A stretch of 18,194 nucleotides of DNA from Treponema sp. (lineage in GTDB: Bacteria; Spirochaetota; Spirochaetia; Treponematales; Breznakiellaceae), in the NCBI GenBank assembly GCA_031284195.1, contig JAITAI010000144.1:1-18194 (forward strand), given 5' to 3'. The notes under the pieces are model-generated. The model searched no databases, was not told the DNA's origin, and was given only the letters and a program-made list of their open reading frames with translations. The position numbers and the translations under genes were made by a program. This document shows positions 1 to 7,609 of the stretch, one piece after another (position 1 is the stretch's first letter; each line of letters begins with the position of its first letter).

Positions 1-1018
1 CCAGGTCTTCGGCCCGGTAATAGGGCGTAACCTTCTGGTACTGCCGGGCGGGAATGTTGGCAGTAGCGGGAAATCCGAAATAATCGGCAAACTCCGCGTA
101 AATTTCAGGCCGGTGGATGAAGTCAATAAACGTATGGGCCAGGTCGATGTTTTTCGCGCCTTTCAAAATACACATACTGTCAATATAGGCTGGTCCCCCT
201 TGGCTGGGTATAAAAAAGACCGTATCCCGCTTTAATTGTTCATTATCCGCGATCTCCTCGTATACCACTTCCGCATAGCCCTGGACCACCCAGAAATCCC
301 CGTTGGCATAGCCCTTACCGAAAGCCTCTGCATCGAACTTAACCAAGTTCGGTTTCCATTCTTTGTTGATAAGGTTCTTGGCCGCTTCAATCGCTGCAGG
401 GTCATTGGTATTTACCGAATACCCTAGATACACGAGCGCGTCTCCCATGACTTCCCGCATATCGTCAAGCATGGTCATTCTGCCCTGCAGATCCTTGCGG
501 CTAAAAATAGACCAGTTCTTTTCAAAGTTAGGTACCTTGGCGGTATTCACCGCTATCCCTGCAGCCCCCCAATAATAGGGTACGCTGTATTCCATGGCAG
601 GATCATAGGTGGCTTTTTGTAAGACCAGGGGATCGATGTTTTTTAGGTTGGAGAGCTTGGACCGGTCGATTTTTTCGAACATCCCTTGGCGGCTCATGAT
701 GGACACGTAATCTCCGGAAGGGAACACAATATCGTAGCCACTGCCTCCCGATTGAATCTTGGCATACATATCCTCGTTGGAGGCAAACTCATCGTAGATG
801 ACCGTAACGCCGTATTCCTTTTCAAATTTCTCGATAATCGACGGGGGGGTATAATAGGTCCAGTTGTAGATATAGAGCCGATTCGAGCTACTTGCCGCTT
901 GCTTGCCTCCTCCGGCCCAGAGGCTGGCAGCACTGAACAGGGCCATAAAGGTCGCCATTCCCAGCAGCCCTGGCCCCTTACGAAGCAGGACTGCGCTTCC
1001 TACAGGTATTTTCTTCAT
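1..1018 (-). CDS. potD: Spermidine/putrescine ABC transporter substrate-binding protein PotD (partial, C-terminus off the window)
   Basis: Periplasmic polyamine-binding component of the PotABCD importer; it would hand spermidine or putrescine to the PotB/PotC channel. I translated it by hand from the ATG at 1018; the frame stays open to the left edge, giving 339 codons, so only the last few residues are missing. Residues 1 to about 36 form a signal peptide (MKK start, hydrophobic core, probable cleavage after LWA) with no lipobox cysteine. The mature start reads RLYIYNWTYYTPPSIIEKFE, the typical PotD opening, followed by SGGSGYDIVFPSGDYV and later YYWGAAGIAVNT, all expected of the extracellular solute-binding family 1 polyamine group. 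The start is fixed by AGGAGG six to seven bases upstream. It is the last gene of the pot operon, 139 bp after potC. Family assignment is secure; which polyamine it prefers cannot be read from the sequence. Confidence 0.95.
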   Translation of the reverse strand, partial: MKKIPVGSAVLLRKGPGLLGMATFMALFSAASLWAGGGKQAASSSNRLYIYNWTYYTPPSIIEKFEKEYGVTVIYDEFASNEDMYAKIQSGGSGYDIVFPSGDYVSIMSRQGMFEKIDRSKLSNLKNIDPLVLQKATYDPAMEYSVPYYWGAAGIAVNTAKVPNFEKNWSIFSRKDLQGRMTMLDDMREVMGDALVYLGYSVNTNDPAAIEAAKNLINKEWKPNLVKFDAEAFGKGYANGDFWVVQGYAEVVYEEIADNEQLKRDTVFFIPSQGGPAYIDSMCILKGAKNIDLAHTFIDFIHRPEIYAEFADYFGFPATANIPARQYQKVTPYYRAEDL

Positions 1019-1157
1019 CTTTTCCTCCTATGGTAAAGGCGTATAGGCTCTGCCTCCACCAGAACAATGATATAGGGGATGGTATTCCCATCCTCCCGTA
1101 TCGCCTTAGGGGATAACAGGACCCCTCAGGCGGAAACGGCATAAACCGGGGCCAGCT
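1019..1157 (-). promoter_or_regulatory. potC-potD intercistronic hairpins
   Basis: This spacer in an otherwise overlapping operon contains two stem-loops. The first pairs 1102-1112 with 1122-1132 (11 positions, one mismatch, 9-nt loop, core GGGG/CCCC). The second pairs 1077-1082 with 1088-1093 (6 bp, 5-nt loop). Neither is followed by a U-tract on the minus strand, so they do not look like intrinsic terminators. Hairpins at such places commonly protect or process mRNA so that the binding protein is made at a different level from the membrane parts; that role here is inference. Confidence 0.5.
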
Positions 1158-2027
1158 CTATTTAGCGGCGATGTATTTGAGGAAATTCCTCAAAAGATAC
1201 GTCAGAAACACCGTACCCAGGATCATTACCACCGACAAGGCGTTGATCACCGGGGAGACGCCAAAACGGATTGCTGAATAGATATACAAGGGCAGGGTTG
1301 AGGATCCAGGACCTGCTACAAAGTAGGTGATCACAAAATCCTCCAGGGAAATGGTGATGGCGGTTAAGAAACCGGACACAATACCGGGCATACAGATGGG
1401 AATGGTTATCTTTAAGAGGGTCTCCCTCTCGTTGGCCCCCAAGTCATGGGCAGCCTCAATAATCGAAAAATCGAATTCATCCAGCCGGGCCATGACCATG
1501 AGAAACACAAAGGGCAAGTTGAAGGTGGTGTGGGCGATGAATATGGTCAGCAGCCCCAGGCGCATCTTGATCCCGGCAAAAAAAATGGAAAGGGACACCC
1601 CGATGATGATCTCGGGAAGTATCATGGGTAGAAAAGAAATAGTCTGCACATAGTTCCGGAGCTTAAACCGGTACCAGTTTATCCCGATGGCCCCTAGGGT
1701 ACCTATAACCATGGCGCTGGCTGCGGAACTTACCGCAATGAACATACTATTCCAGAAAGAACGCCATAGGTCCCGGGAATGAAAAAAGAGCTGTTCATAC
1801 CATACCAGGGAGAACCCGGTCCAATGCATGCCCTTGGATGTATTAAAAGAGTACAAGACCAGCACAACCAGAGGCAGAAAGAGAAACCCAATGGTGGCAA
1901 TAAAAACCATTTGGGAAAAGGAGGATTGATTCCGATATGCCCGCTTGGCATGACGGGCTGCTTCCCCCGGGGAACTGCCGGGCTTCAAAGAAGTTACGAC
2001 GTGGTGAATGATCCGTTTGAGATTCAC
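1158..2027 (-). CDS. potC: Spermidine/putrescine ABC transporter permease PotC
   Basis: Inner-membrane permease of the polyamine importer, pairing with PotB. I chose the GTG at 2027 rather than a longer frame starting inside potB: AGGAGG lies seven bases upstream and the GTG overlaps the potB stop (GTGA), the arrangement expected for translational coupling. This gives 289 residues, about 25 more than E. coli PotC, because of a basic N-terminal extension of about 38 residues before the first membrane helix. Several hydrophobic segments follow. The EAA loop that docks on the ATPase is at residues 191-199 (EAAHDLGAN), followed by the usual LPxxxPGI region. VSPVINALS near the C-terminus also matches PotC rather than PotB. 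It ends with a short RNFLKYIAAK tail. Identity is secure; the function of the N-terminal extension is unknown. Confidence 0.94.
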   Translation of the reverse strand: MNLKRIIHHVVTSLKPGSSPGEAARHAKRAYRNQSSFSQMVFIATIGFLFLPLVVLVLYSFNTSKGMHWTGFSLVWYEQLFFHSRDLWRSFWNSMFIAVSSAASAMVIGTLGAIGINWYRFKLRNYVQTISFLPMILPEIIIGVSLSIFFAGIKMRLGLLTIFIAHTTFNLPFVFLMVMARLDEFDFSIIEAAHDLGANERETLLKITIPICMPGIVSGFLTAITISLEDFVITYFVAGPGSSTLPLYIYSAIRFGVSPVINALSVVMILGTVFLTYLLRNFLKYIAAK

Positions 2028-2893
2028 TGCCGCGCCTCCTTGCCTTTGGTTCGGACCGTATCCTTCTGTTGCTGGGTCATCATGAGGACCACTCCCGCAG
2101 TGGTAATGAGGGTAAGCACCATGGAGATAGCCGCGGCCAAGGGCCAATTCCGGGACTTGGTGAGCTGATCCGCGATGACGTTCCCCAGCATGTAGGAATC
2201 CTTACCTCCCACCAGGAGAGGCACTGCATAGGCGCCGAAGATGGGGATGAAGGTGAAGAGCACCGCAGTATAGATGCCGCTCCTGATGTTGGGCAGCAGC
2301 ACCTTAACCATAGCTTCAATCTGGGTGGCTCCCAGGTCCCGGGCCGCCTCCAAAAGGGAAAAGTCGAATTTGTCGATGGTGGCAAACAGAGGAAGAATCG
2401 CATAGGGCAGGTACATATAGATCAAGACCAAAACCACCGTTTCTTGGTGGTACAGGAAGTGGATATAATCGTCCACCAGTCCCAGGCGTAGCAACAATTC
2501 GTTCAGGAAGCCGTTGTTCCCCAGGATATTCATCCACGCAAATACCCGGATGAGGAAATTGGTCCAAAAAGGGATGATGATGAGGAGCAAGAGCAGGGTC
2601 TGATTCCGGCTCCTGGCCATGAAATAACCGCAGGGTAGGGCAATGAAGATGGTCAACACCGTTGCGACTATGGAAGTTCCAATCGTACGGATCGTGGTAA
2701 TGACCAGGCTGGGGTTAGAGAGGCCCTGGTAGGCCTCCAGGGAGAATTCTCCCACCACCCCGCCGTACAGTCCTTTCTTGAGGAAACTATAGACCACGAT
2801 GATAATCAAGGGGGCGAGGAAAAAGATGGTGAACCAAACGGTCATGGGCGCCGAATAGAGGGGCCCGTAATTCCGTTTACCCGGGCCGCTCAC
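2024..2893 (-). CDS. potB: Spermidine/putrescine ABC transporter permease PotB
   Basis: Inner-membrane permease that forms the polyamine channel with PotC. The protein has 289 residues, near the usual family length. A first membrane helix at about residues 18-38 is followed by five further hydrophobic stretches. The cytoplasmic EAA loop is EAARDLGAT (residues 182-190) followed by LLPNIRSGI. The motif IIPFWTNFLIRVFAW (about 106-120) is characteristic of PotB-type permeases. The start codon is GTG at 2893, overlapping the TGA stop of potA, with GGAGGT nine bases upstream. The 3' end overlaps the potC start in the same way, so A, B and C are probably translated in a coupled fashion, fitting the fixed stoichiometry of the complex. 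Nothing in the gene looks damaged. Confidence 0.94.
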   Translation of the reverse strand: MSGPGKRNYGPLYSAPMTVWFTIFFLAPLIIIVVYSFLKKGLYGGVVGEFSLEAYQGLSNPSLVITTIRTIGTSIVATVLTIFIALPCGYFMARSRNQTLLLLLIIIPFWTNFLIRVFAWMNILGNNGFLNELLLRLGLVDDYIHFLYHQETVVLVLIYMYLPYAILPLFATIDKFDFSLLEAARDLGATQIEAMVKVLLPNIRSGIYTAVLFTFIPIFGAYAVPLLVGGKDSYMLGNVIADQLTKSRNWPLAAAISMVLTLITTAGVVLMMTQQQKDTVRTKGKEARQ

Positions 2894-4020
2894 GATGCTT
2901 TTACCTCCACGATATACCCGTCATGGGCGCTCCAGGAAAGGAACACCTCATCCCGCCACAGGATGTCAGGGCCTTCATCAGAATACTTGGCATGTTGTTT
3001 TATTATGCGGATAAGCGCATTATCCCGGACTTTCACGTAGAACTTGGTCTGGAACCCTGAATAGATAGGCTCATCCACCGTGCCTTGGAAAAGATTTATA
3101 TCTTCCCGTTTCGTGACGGGCTTTTCCTTGGAAATGAGGATCTTCTCAGGCCGAATGGTAAAACTCACCTGCTGCCCGGGCTGCACCACATCCACGGTGG
3201 TAACCTTGATCCTGCCCAATTCCGGGATATCCAGCTCCACCATATATTCCGGATCCGGTTTATCCAGGTACACTGCAGAGGCTACCACCCCGTCGAAGAG
3301 ATTGGTCTCCCCAATGAACCGGGCCACGAAGTTAGTAGCAGGGCTTTCATAGATCTCGTAGGGGGTTCCCACCTGCAACACATCTCCCTGGTTCATTACC
3401 GCGATCCGGTCTGACACTGAGAGGGCCTCCTGCTGGTCGTGGGTAACGTAGATGAAGGTGATACCGATCTTGTCGTGGATTTGGTCCAGTTCGATGAGCA
3501 TGTGCTGACGCAACTTGGCGTCCAGGGCGGAGAGGGGCTCATCGAGGAGGAGCACCCGGGGCTCATTGATGAGGGCCCGGGCTATGGCGACCCGCTGTTT
3601 CTGGCCCCCGGAAAGCTGATTCGGTTTTTTATGGGCATGCCCTTCCATCTGGGTCAGTTGCAGATATTCATCGACTTTAGCAGCGATTTGCGTCTTAGGA
3701 ATCCTTCGAATCCGTAAGGGAAAGGCCACATTTTCAAATACCGAAAGGTGGGGAAAAAGGGCGTAGTTCTGAAAAACCGTATTTGCCTGCCGCTGATTAG
3801 GGGGCAGTTCCAACACATCCACACCGTCAAACTGCAGGCTTCCCTGGTCGGGACTTTCAAACCCTGCAATGATCCGCAGGAGGGTCGTTTTGCCGCATCC
3901 TGAAGGCCCCAGGAGGGAAAAAAACTCCCCTTTTTTAATTCCCAGGTCAATATTATGTAAAACCTTAAAGTCACCGAAGGATTTAGCAATCTCCTTGATG
4001 CCCACATCACTCCCTTTCAA
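2890..4020 (-). CDS. potA: Spermidine/putrescine ABC transporter ATP-binding protein PotA
   Basis: ATPase that powers polyamine import. The protein has 376 residues, the typical PotA length, with an N-terminal nucleotide-binding domain and a C-terminal TOBE-type regulatory domain (about 245-376). Visible motifs are Walker A GPSGCGKTT (38-46), Q-loop Q84, signature LSGGQKQR (136-143), Walker B VLLLDE ending in the catalytic E161, D-loop SALD and switch H194 (VTHDQQEAL). All catalytic residues are intact. The chosen start is TTG at 4020; a GTG at 4005 is also possible, with GGGAG just upstream of it. For the TTG, a GGGAGG lies about 14 bases upstream, longer than ideal, so the first five residues are uncertain. 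It is the first gene of the operon and follows a 524-bp gap holding a candidate promoter. Confidence 0.95.
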   Translation of the reverse strand: MKGSDVGIKEIAKSFGDFKVLHNIDLGIKKGEFFSLLGPSGCGKTTLLRIIAGFESPDQGSLQFDGVDVLELPPNQRQANTVFQNYALFPHLSVFENVAFPLRIRRIPKTQIAAKVDEYLQLTQMEGHAHKKPNQLSGGQKQRVAIARALINEPRVLLLDEPLSALDAKLRQHMLIELDQIHDKIGITFIYVTHDQQEALSVSDRIAVMNQGDVLQVGTPYEIYESPATNFVARFIGETNLFDGVVASAVYLDKPDPEYMVELDIPELGRIKVTTVDVVQPGQQVSFTIRPEKILISKEKPVTKREDINLFQGTVDEPIYSGFQTKFYVKVRDNALIRIIKQHAKYSDEGPDILWRDEVFLSWSAHDGYIVEVKAS

Positions 4021-4089
4021 TACTGCTCTCTCAACCTCCCTTCAACAAGAACGTGCATAGGTGTTATACCTGTCTTTAATACTAATGGA

Positions 4090-4118
4090 ACAATGCGGAT
4101 TTTAAAGGGTGTTGTCAA
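4090..4118 (-). promoter_or_regulatory. Candidate sigma-70-type promoter of potABCD
   Basis: A perfect -35 hexamer TTGACA (4113-4118, minus strand) is followed after 17 bp by CATTGT (4090-4095), a poor -10. A better -10-like TATAAC lies further downstream but without a matching -35. The site is about 70 bp upstream of the potA start. Support rests mainly on the -35 and spacing. Confidence 0.4.
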
Positions 4119-4138
4119 TTGGTTTGTGATAAATTCCC

Positions 4139-4160
4139 GATAATTTTTAACGTAATTATC
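4139..4160. promoter_or_regulatory. Dyad upstream of the potA promoter
   Basis: A perfect 7-bp inverted repeat (GATAATT, 8-bp spacer, AATTATC) sits about 20 bp upstream of the candidate -35 of potA, where an activator could bind. The arms are AT-rich, so chance is possible. No regulator can be named. Confidence 0.3.
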
Positions 4161-4471
4161 CCCCGAGGTATACTTGAAACAGGGTTTAGTTTTTGAATCA
4201 AAACCGGGGATTCCGATATAACCCGTGCCAATCTTATAGGAGATACGATGCGGAGTATGGATACCCTCTATATGATTCCGAGCATACCAGGTATCATGCT
4301 GAGCACCCTACCCAGTTCATTGGCGCCTCCGAAATGCTCTATTGGGATACCCGAATACTTCATTTGTGCCCTCGTCTATAATGCCCTGCACCAGCACCGC
4401 CAGCACCAAGTCTCAGGCATACGTTAGAGGATAGCCCGATTTTTAATTTCCCCTCAGTACAGGAAACAGAA

Positions 4472-4515
4472 AGAACAGGGAACGATTCTTTTATCACGAA
4501 AGGGTTCCCTGCTCT
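4472..4515 (-). terminator. Intrinsic terminator of the lipoprotein gene
   Basis: Twelve-position arms (4472-4483 and 4504-4515) pair around a 20-nt loop. The only non-Watson-Crick position is a G-U wobble when read as minus-strand RNA, while it would be an A-C mismatch in plus-strand RNA. The minus-strand RNA continues into a U-rich stretch (UUCUGUUU). It starts 30 bp after the stop codon at 4545. Confidence 0.75.
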
Positions 4516-4544
4516 TGGTTCACGTCCTTTTTGGTTACAGGAAC

Positions 4545-6035
4545 TTAATTCATCTTCTCAAGGACCAGTTTGTACTGCGAAGCCGCTCCGCTGGCAGTGT
4601 AATTTTTAGCCGCGAAGTAAACGTCCCCGGATGTACTCTTGAAAGTCTTCAGGGTCCGTACTGCGGTGTTCCAAGGGGCGGTGAAGGTCTCAACGGTTAC
4701 TTTACCAGTAGTATCCAGAGTTGCATTGCTATCACTGGTGTAGGTGCCGCCGAAATTATCCTCCTTTTTCGGGTTTTTGATCGTAAAGACAGCGCCAACG
4801 GTTGTGGCGTTGTTGTTATACGAATAGCTGCCGGAGAATACAAAATAGTCATCATTACCGGCTTTCTGCTTTTCTATGGTCCAAAGCCCGGTTAAAGGAC
4901 AATCATAGTAGGCAGGAGTAGGATTACCCCGGCTGGTTACCCCAATGACCCAATGGGAAAAACTGAACAGTTCTGTTTTCGGTAATCCCTGGGCACTCAG
5001 ATCAACGCTGTACACCTTTCCCCCATTCCCAGTTCCTGCAGCGAGCTTACAATAGAAATACGCCGTGGCGGGGTTATCCGGGTCAAAGCAGAGGGCCTGT
5101 ACGTTCCCATTGGTATTCCCGTTTACATCAACTTCTCCAACCGCTATCGGCGCGTCTGCTCCGTTCCATTTCCACACCTTGACCTTTCCGGTATTGGATT
5201 TTGACTCCAGCACATAGGAACCGTTACCCTTGAACCAGTGGTTCCCTGTACCATCCTGGTCCGCAACCTTAGTAATGGCAAGGGTATCGCCGCTGGCGTC
5301 AATCTTGAATACTGCGGTTCCCATGCTTCCCCCTAAGATGAGGTAATCGCCGTTTACCACAGCCCCCATTAGAGTGCCGACACTGAGAGCGGGATTGGAA
5401 TCCCCTCTAGCGCCGTTAGCCTCCCCGCTAAACGCGTTAGTATGGGACGCCTTTTTGTCTCCGGCTATGTCGTACACGCTGATGTACTGTTGAGCTCCGC
5501 TGCTCCCAAAGAACCCATCGTCTTCTGTAAGAACCACCGCGTATTTATCGGTGATAGTCAAACTGGGGTCCCGGTGGTGCAGGGGTTCCACCTTGCGGTT
5601 ACCGGCAGATGGCGGGGCCAGGGGAAAAGTTTTTAACAATTTCAGAGAAACGGCGTCGTATATTTTGGTGTACGACCCGGCAAAGGTTTCATACCCCCCT
5701 TCCACGGCCTGGATAATCCCTATCTTGCCGCCTCCAGCAGTGATAACCGCCACATTACCCCCGATATCCTGGCTGGTTTTTTCATCGGGATCATCCAAGT
5801 CCACCTTGTTCAGTTTATAGCTGGTCCCGGTCCTTTCCCCTACATACGCCATGGTGTGGGGATTCACCCGCAAAATACTAGCGCTGGACAGGGCGTCCAC
5901 CACAGGAAAGAAGGCCTCGGTTTTTGTCAGGTCCAGGTCGATAGCCGCTCTCTCGTTATCGTTCGTAACGCATCCGGCAAGCAGAAATGCCCCGCATACC
6001 AGCGGCAGAGTATATCCCACAATTTTTGATACCAT
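4545..6035 (-). CDS. Secreted lipoprotein of unknown function, possibly propeller-like
   Basis: The 496-residue protein has a clear lipoprotein signal: basic-hydrophobic N-terminus and lipobox LAGC with the lipidated cysteine at residue 22. It should be anchored to a membrane facing the periplasm or cell surface. The rest is rich in Gly, Thr, Asn and Asp with recurring short beta-strand patterns such as YAVVLTEDDG, DYLILGGSMG and YFYCKLAAGTGNGGKVYSVD, which suggests a beta-propeller-like fold. That is inference from composition, and I recognise no catalytic motif or named family. The start ATG has AGAGG five bases upstream. It is a single-gene unit with its own promoter (TTGACA at 6095-6100) and terminator (4472-4515). 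The neighbours give no hint of its job; it could be a surface or substrate-binding protein. Confidence 0.85.
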   Translation of the reverse strand: MVSKIVGYTLPLVCGAFLLAGCVTNDNERAAIDLDLTKTEAFFPVVDALSSASILRVNPHTMAYVGERTGTSYKLNKVDLDDPDEKTSQDIGGNVAVITAGGGKIGIIQAVEGGYETFAGSYTKIYDAVSLKLLKTFPLAPPSAGNRKVEPLHHRDPSLTITDKYAVVLTEDDGFFGSSGAQQYISVYDIAGDKKASHTNAFSGEANGARGDSNPALSVGTLMGAVVNGDYLILGGSMGTAVFKIDASGDTLAITKVADQDGTGNHWFKGNGSYVLESKSNTGKVKVWKWNGADAPIAVGEVDVNGNTNGNVQALCFDPDNPATAYFYCKLAAGTGNGGKVYSVDLSAQGLPKTELFSFSHWVIGVTSRGNPTPAYYDCPLTGLWTIEKQKAGNDDYFVFSGSYSYNNNATTVGAVFTIKNPKKEDNFGGTYTSDSNATLDTTGKVTVETFTAPWNTAVRTLKTFKSTSGDVYFAAKNYTASGAASQYKLVLEKMN

Positions 6036-6071
6036 ACATACCTCTAAAGTTAATTTTAATTAACATTGTCT

Positions 6072-6100
6072 ATGTTGCCTAACTTTAAAAGATATGTCAA
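6072..6100 (-). promoter_or_regulatory. Candidate promoter of the lipoprotein gene
   Basis: A perfect TTGACA (6095-6100, minus strand), 17-bp spacer and weak -10 CAACAT (6072-6077) lie about 37 bp upstream of the ATG at 6035. The layout resembles the potA promoter candidate: strong -35, poor -10. A TAAAGTTA/TAACTTTA dyad flanks the -10 and could be an operator. Confidence 0.45.
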
Positions 6101-6562
6101 TAGGAAATCCTAGAAAAATAAAAAACAAGACCCTCGGACAGGATCTCGTGCTTAATACTGAGGAGCCTGTAACTCTTTCCAGCCCCATCAGCGGTTTTTT
6201 TAAAGAGGCAACATACGTGAGGCGGTTTCCAACGGTCTACGTTGGGAAGACAGGCGTTGCTGATCCCACACATTGAAAGCCCTCGTCTTATAAGAGGTGA
6301 GCCTGCATCTACCTAATCGTGAATCCCAAGGGATAGGTGTATCCAAGGGAATAGCCTATGCTATAATTATAACCAGGCATCGAATCTGGGTTTCATAAAA
6401 AGGACCTACCCTCGCTTGTGGCTTGGCTTTGTATCATCCTCTGCATATCAAAGCCCTCTACATCCGTTTGTTCCTGGAGTTCGTTGATACCCTCGGTATG
6501 GCCTCTCCTGAAACCCCGAATACAGCTAACAGGATCAATCCGGCTCAAATCATGATAATCCT

Positions 6563-6604
6563 GATGCTCCTCTCTACGAGGGCTGCAGCAATGCGTAGAG
6601 CATC
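6563..6604 (-). other. Stem-loop directly after rpn
   Basis: An 11-bp stem (6563-6568 plus 6574-6578 pairing with 6594-6604) carries a 5-nt bulge and a 15-nt loop. It begins 10 bases after the rpn stop codon. No U-tract follows on the minus strand, so it may stabilise the transcript end rather than terminate. Confidence 0.35.
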
Positions 6605-6613
6605 GAGTACAAT

Positions 6614-6838
6614 TTACAACTGAGCAACTACTATGGCTGAAAGACCGGTACCGGCAGCTATTTGCTCTACAGGAAACCCCATGGCTTTGAATTTCCGGGC
6701 GCTTTCCAGCTTTTCTTGATAGGCTTTTTCCCGTTCTTCCTGTTTGCCTTCCTCTCTACCCTCCTCCCTGCCTTCCTCCCAGGCCTCCTCTTGCCAGATT
6801 TCCTTAGCCTCGTCCCAATTCCATTCCCGTGATAACAT
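6614..6838 (-). CDS. Candidate internal gene: 74-residue C-terminal Rpn short form
   Basis: Inside the rpn frame, GGAGGT (6846-6851) stands exactly seven bases before an in-frame ATG (6836-6838), a better initiation site than that of the full-length gene. Translation from it would yield a 74-residue protein starting MLSREWNWDEAKEIWQ and containing the whole charged EEGREEG region and the C-terminal tail but none of the nuclease residues (D56, E70, Q72). For E. coli Rpn proteins, short C-terminal forms made from internal starts have been described as antitoxins of the full-length nuclease. That this one is made and acts so is inference. The caveat is that the residues encoding the site (E-V-R-N-M) may be conserved for protein reasons. 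Confidence 0.5.
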   Translation of the reverse strand: MLSREWNWDEAKEIWQEEAWEEGREEGREEGKQEEREKAYQEKLESARKFKAMGFPVEQIAAGTGLSAIVVAQL

Positions 6839-7513
6839 GTTCCTTACCTCCGTACTATGAGCTATGAGAAATGCTCTGAGAATCTGATGATCGATGCAGT
6901 AGTTTATCGCCGCCTTCAGCGCTTCTTCCTTCCCCTGAGTTTTCCGGTTTTCCCGGATCTTTTCAATGAATGTACTGTATTCCTTGAGTTTTACACACCG
7001 TTGCAGGATATCCTCGTTATGCCCCTGGTTGATATTGTACATCTTAACCATAAGCTCAAGATGGGAAAACACCTTACCCTTGAGATCTCCTAGGTCCTCA
7101 AAAGCATCAGAAAGCCTCAGTATTTGCTGATCCGGATAGGGTTTAGTTCCGTTATACAGCACGATAAGTACGGGATAGGGTATCATGATGAGCTTTTCCC
7201 GGTACAAACTACCCTTCACCCCCTGCTCGATGATCTTTTCATAAACCCCGGCTATATACAACAGTATCCTCAACGGCATATTAGGGTTGATGCTTGACTG
7301 GTGTTCTATCAAAATCACCAGCTTGTTGCCCAAAGTAAAAGAAATATCATTGTACCGCTCCATATACAGCACATCCTGGAGGGTATTGATGGTAACGGGG
7401 ACAGCGGGGTCCACTGGGACACCTTCAATAGCACTGTAGAGTTCCCGTAAAGTTTCAGGTTCGCTAAAGAGCAACGAAAAAACGCTGTCTTTATACTGAG
7501 CATTGGTTCCCAT
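6614..7513 (-). CDS. Rpn-family PD-(D/E)XK nuclease (recombination-promoting nuclease/putative transposase)
   Basis: The 299-residue protein opens with KDSVFSLLFSEPETLRELY, typical of the Rpn/PD-(D/E)XK transposase-like superfamily. The nuclease core is visible as D56 (YNDISF) followed by E70-x-Q72 (ILIEHQS), the ExQ variant common in Rpn proteins. The C-terminal part (about 226-299) is a charged EEGREEGREEGKQEE tract, probably helical, ending in FKAMGFPVEQIAAGTGLS, a small helix-turn-helix-like tail seen in the family. I chose the ATG at 7513 because GGAG lies six bases upstream; the frame is open to 7585 but earlier ATGs lack such a site. Known Rpn proteins are DNA endonucleases linked to recA-independent recombination and, for some, phage defence. 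It lies 96 bp after nrnA with no clear promoter. An internal start at 6838 is annotated separately. Confidence 0.9.
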   Translation of the reverse strand: MGTNAQYKDSVFSLLFSEPETLRELYSAIEGVPVDPAVPVTINTLQDVLYMERYNDISFTLGNKLVILIEHQSSINPNMPLRILLYIAGVYEKIIEQGVKGSLYREKLIMIPYPVLIVLYNGTKPYPDQQILRLSDAFEDLGDLKGKVFSHLELMVKMYNINQGHNEDILQRCVKLKEYSTFIEKIRENRKTQGKEEALKAAINYCIDHQILRAFLIAHSTEVRNMLSREWNWDEAKEIWQEEAWEEGREEGREEGKQEEREKAYQEKLESARKFKAMGFPVEQIAAGTGLSAIVVAQL

Positions 7514-7609
7514 AGTTGTCTCCATAACCGTTGGTAAAGGATAGGAAGGGGTTTTCACTAATCCCCAGATGGGACGGTACAGCACCGGACCACTTCTTTT
7601 AGAGTGGAT

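Larger units (their letters stand above)
4021..4544. other. Intergenic region upstream of potA
   Basis: This 524-bp stretch lies between the lipoprotein gene and potA. It holds the terminator of the lipoprotein gene (4472-4515), a candidate potA promoter (4090-4118) and a dyad (4139-4160). The middle part, about 4190-4440, has short open stretches on both strands. On the minus strand, fragments such as GIIDEGTNEVFGYPNRAF and, in another frame, NELGRVLSMIPGMLGII read somewhat like protein but are broken by stops. It may be a decayed gene, but I cannot identify it and do not call a pseudogene. Confidence 0.45.
6036..6613. other. Intergenic region between rpn and the lipoprotein gene
   Basis: This 578-bp region contains the lipoprotein promoter, an inverted repeat (6045-6052 with 6080-6087, TAAAGTTA/TAACTTTA), a stem-loop just after rpn (6563-6604) and otherwise no gene I can support. 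Short open frames exist on both strands. The plus-strand one at 6094-6276 lacks a ribosome-binding site. A minus-strand stretch at about 6410-6600 is open but has no start. It may be a graveyard of decayed coding sequence. Confidence 0.4.

Noticed and set aside
2028..2147. Longer potC frame starting inside potB
   Set aside because: A GTG at 2027 with AGGAGG and a stop/start overlap explains translation; the extra 40 residues are low in similarity to any permease and lie within the potB coding sequence.
4214..4231. TTGGCACG on the minus strand, as in a sigma-54 -24 element, upstream of potA
   Set aside because: The GC required 10 bp after the GG is AT here, so the -12 element is missing; it is also about 200 bp from potA.
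6094..6276. 60-codon plus-strand open frame between rpn and the lipoprotein gene
   Set aside because: No ribosome-binding site, overlaps the lipoprotein promoter and has no recognisable family, although part of it reads somewhat protein-like.
6286..6295. 10-bp palindrome TCTTATAAGA
   Set aside because: Too short and AT-rich, with no promoter or gene start close enough to give it a role.
6423..6623. 66-codon plus-strand open frame after rpn
   Set aside because: It overlaps the stem-loop and the end of rpn on the opposite strand and has no start signal or family resemblance.
7514..7585. N-terminal extension of the rpn frame
   Set aside because: The earlier ATGs lack a ribosome-binding site, while the ATG at 7513 has one and starts right at the family's conserved opening.
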